A stretch of DNA of 64,000 nucleotides, from assembly GCA_965214565.1 (NCBI GenBank), contig OZ243951.1, forward strand, positions 248,001 through 312,000, read 5' to 3'. This stretch comes from VXYK01 sp965214565 (GTDB taxonomy: Bacteria; Actinomycetota; Acidimicrobiia; Acidimicrobiales; Aldehydirespiratoraceae). Made by a program: the position numbers and the translations under genes. How positions within the stretch are numbered: position 1 is the first letter of the stretch; every line of letters starts with the position of its first letter. The notes under the pieces are model-generated. The model searched no databases, had not been told where the DNA came from, and was given only the letters and a program-made list of their open reading frames with translations. Shown here one piece after another: positions 63,010 to 64,000 of the stretch.

Positions 63010-64000
63010 TCAGCGGCGGCCGCGGACCAACCGACCGGGGCGTGCTCCGGTGTCCTCTCCGTGCCTTCGGGTCACTTCGCCAGCGACGACCGTCGCCACA
63101 TAACCTTCGGCCCGCTGGATCAACCGCCTGCCGCCGGCGGGAAGGTCGTGCACCAGCTCGGGTGTCCGCAGATTGATCGTGTCGTAATCGATGATGTTGA
63201 CGTCGCCTCGCCGGCCGACGGCGATCGTGCCGCGGTCCTCCATGCCGAAGAGCTCGGCGGTGTCCTTGGTCTGCTTGCGCACCACCCACTCCAAGGGCAG
63301 CTTGTCGCCGCGGTCACGGTCCCGGGTCCAGTGCGAGATCATGGTGGTCGGCAACGAAGCATCACAGATCAGACCGCAGTGGGCTCCACCGTCACCGAGC
63401 CCCACCACAGCCTGGGGATGGGTCAACTGTTCGCGGATCACGTCGTGGTTGGAGTCCACATAGTTGTAGAGCGGGGCCATCAGCAGCGCCCTGCCGTCCT
63501 CGGCGAGGAACGCGTCGTATGCGACTTCCTCGGCGGAGACGCCTGAGGCCTCTGCAATCGCTCCGATCGAGCGCTCACGGGTCGGCTCATAGTTCGGCGG
63601 GTCACCCAACACATAGAGGTTGTGGAGCATCCCGGCCACGAGCATGGCAACACCCTCGTGCACCGATCCTTGGCCTTCGGCATTCTCCTCAGCGAGGATC
63701 GCTGCCCGGACTTCGGGGCGGCGGAGCTCAATGATGCGCTCCTCGATCGGCAGGTCGGCGAGGTCCATGTAGGTGGGGCGCAACATGAAGGGATGCCCTG
63801 TCTGGAATCCGACCAGCACGCCGAACGGGCGGCCCGCAACCTGCGGGTAAAGCCTTGCACCCTCCTCGGTTGCCGCCAGCGACACTGCCATCAGCTCTTT
63901 CCAGAGGTCGGGCGCGCCCGGAACCTGCAACATCGCGAAGGTGACCGGTTGACCGGTGTCCGCGGAGAGCCTGCGCATCCAGTCGACTTCCTTCATCGGC
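63010..64000 (-). CDS. Amidohydrolase (D-aminoacylase type), C-terminal part
   Basis: The visible 329 residues are the C-terminal part of an amidohydrolase family 3 / N-acyl-D-amino-acid deacylase-like protein. VVGLGDGGAHCGLICDASLP contains the conserved Asp and His, and the end has the usual DRGTIAVGRRGDVNIIDYDTI and AGGRRLIQRAEGYVATVVAGE blocks. The N-terminal metal-binding HxH part lies beyond the right edge. Similar proteins are frequent next to DUF35/thiolase genes in actinobacteria, though their substrate is not known to me. Confidence 0.82.
   Translation of the reverse strand, partial: PMKEVDWMRRLSADTGQPVTFAMLQVPGAPDLWKELMAVSLAATEEGARLYPQVAGRPFGVLVGFQTGHPFMLRPTYMDLADLPIEERIIELRRPEVRAAILAEENAEGQGSVHEGVAMLVAGMLHNLYVLGDPPNYEPTRERSIGAIAEASGVSAEEVAYDAFLAEDGRALLMAPLYNYVDSNHDVIREQLTHPQAVVGLGDGGAHCGLICDASLPTTMISHWTRDRDRGDKLPLEWVVRKQTKDTAELFGMEDRGTIAVGRRGDVNIIDYDTINLRTPELVHDLPAGGRRLIQRAEGYVATVVAGEVTRRHGEDTGARPGRLVRGRR

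Noticed and set aside
61944..63176. Long antisense open frames, e.g. 257-1108, 19324-20685, 55137-56222 and 61944-63176 on the plus strand
   Set aside because: They mirror strong minus-strand genes in GC-rich DNA, have no recognisable motifs and are rich in Arg, Gly and His as antisense frames usually are.

Overview
The window looks like a chromosomal piece of a high-GC actinobacterium, most probably an uncultured Acidimicrobiia-type organism. The support is the conserved actinobacterial core order (xerC, dprA, comM, yraN, rplS, trmD, rimM, KH protein, rpsP, ffh, ftsY; and rpsB, tsf, pyrH, frr, cdsA, dxr, rseP), a 13E12-type DUF222-HNH protein, three luciferase-like (LLM) flavin/F420 oxidoreductases, and many CoA-dependent degradation genes. 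No rRNA, tRNA, CRISPR array or phage was seen. Taxonomy is inference.

Layout. 0-5.2 kb: a minus-strand run of a four-subunit 2-oxoacid:ferredoxin oxidoreductase, a sulfatase and a thioesterase-like protein. 5.2-7.4 kb: a broken IS110 element and a broken IS3 element around a small membrane protein. 7.6-12.6 kb: acyl-CoA dehydrogenase, lone HNH nuclease, LLM enzyme, and a tandem-duplicated DUF222-HNH locus followed by noncoding repeats. 13-22.8 kb: transsulfuration pair, CoA-transferase, LLM enzyme, APH-fold kinase, P450, thiol peroxidase, a SelW-like selenoprotein and a PLP decarboxylase. 22.8-42.3 kb: housekeeping (isoprenoid and phospholipid synthesis, translation, SRP, competence, HtrA), almost all on the minus strand. 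42.5-44.3 kb: membrane-kelch fusion. 44.4-64 kb: lipid/steroid-like catabolism with two paralogous cassettes of DUF35 plus two thiolase-like genes, two acyl-CoA ligases, a Rieske oxygenase, an ArsC-like selenoprotein, a PII protein with a divergent GntR regulator, an acyl-CoA dehydrogenase, an SDR and an amidohydrolase. A patch of gene debris lies at 49.6-50.5 kb.

The main discovery is two genes that standard gene calling truncates because an in-frame UGA is read as stop. A SelW/Rdx-family protein (21117-21383) has UGA at the second position of its CxxC motif. An ArsC-family protein (54412-54795, minus) has UGA exactly at the catalytic cysteine. Each UGA is followed at the bacterial SECIS distance by a stem-loop with G in the first two loop positions (loops CGUGA and GGUC). 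The organism therefore probably decodes selenocysteine, although no selA, selB, selC or selD gene is in the window.

Other points worth attention are a possible two-state RNA hairpin that covers the comM ribosome binding site, a palindromic operator pair between the PII and GntR genes, a 9-bp minisatellite in front of ftsY, the retained noncoding flank of the dead IS110 (a possible bridge-RNA relic), and a likely AUU start codon for the decarboxylase.
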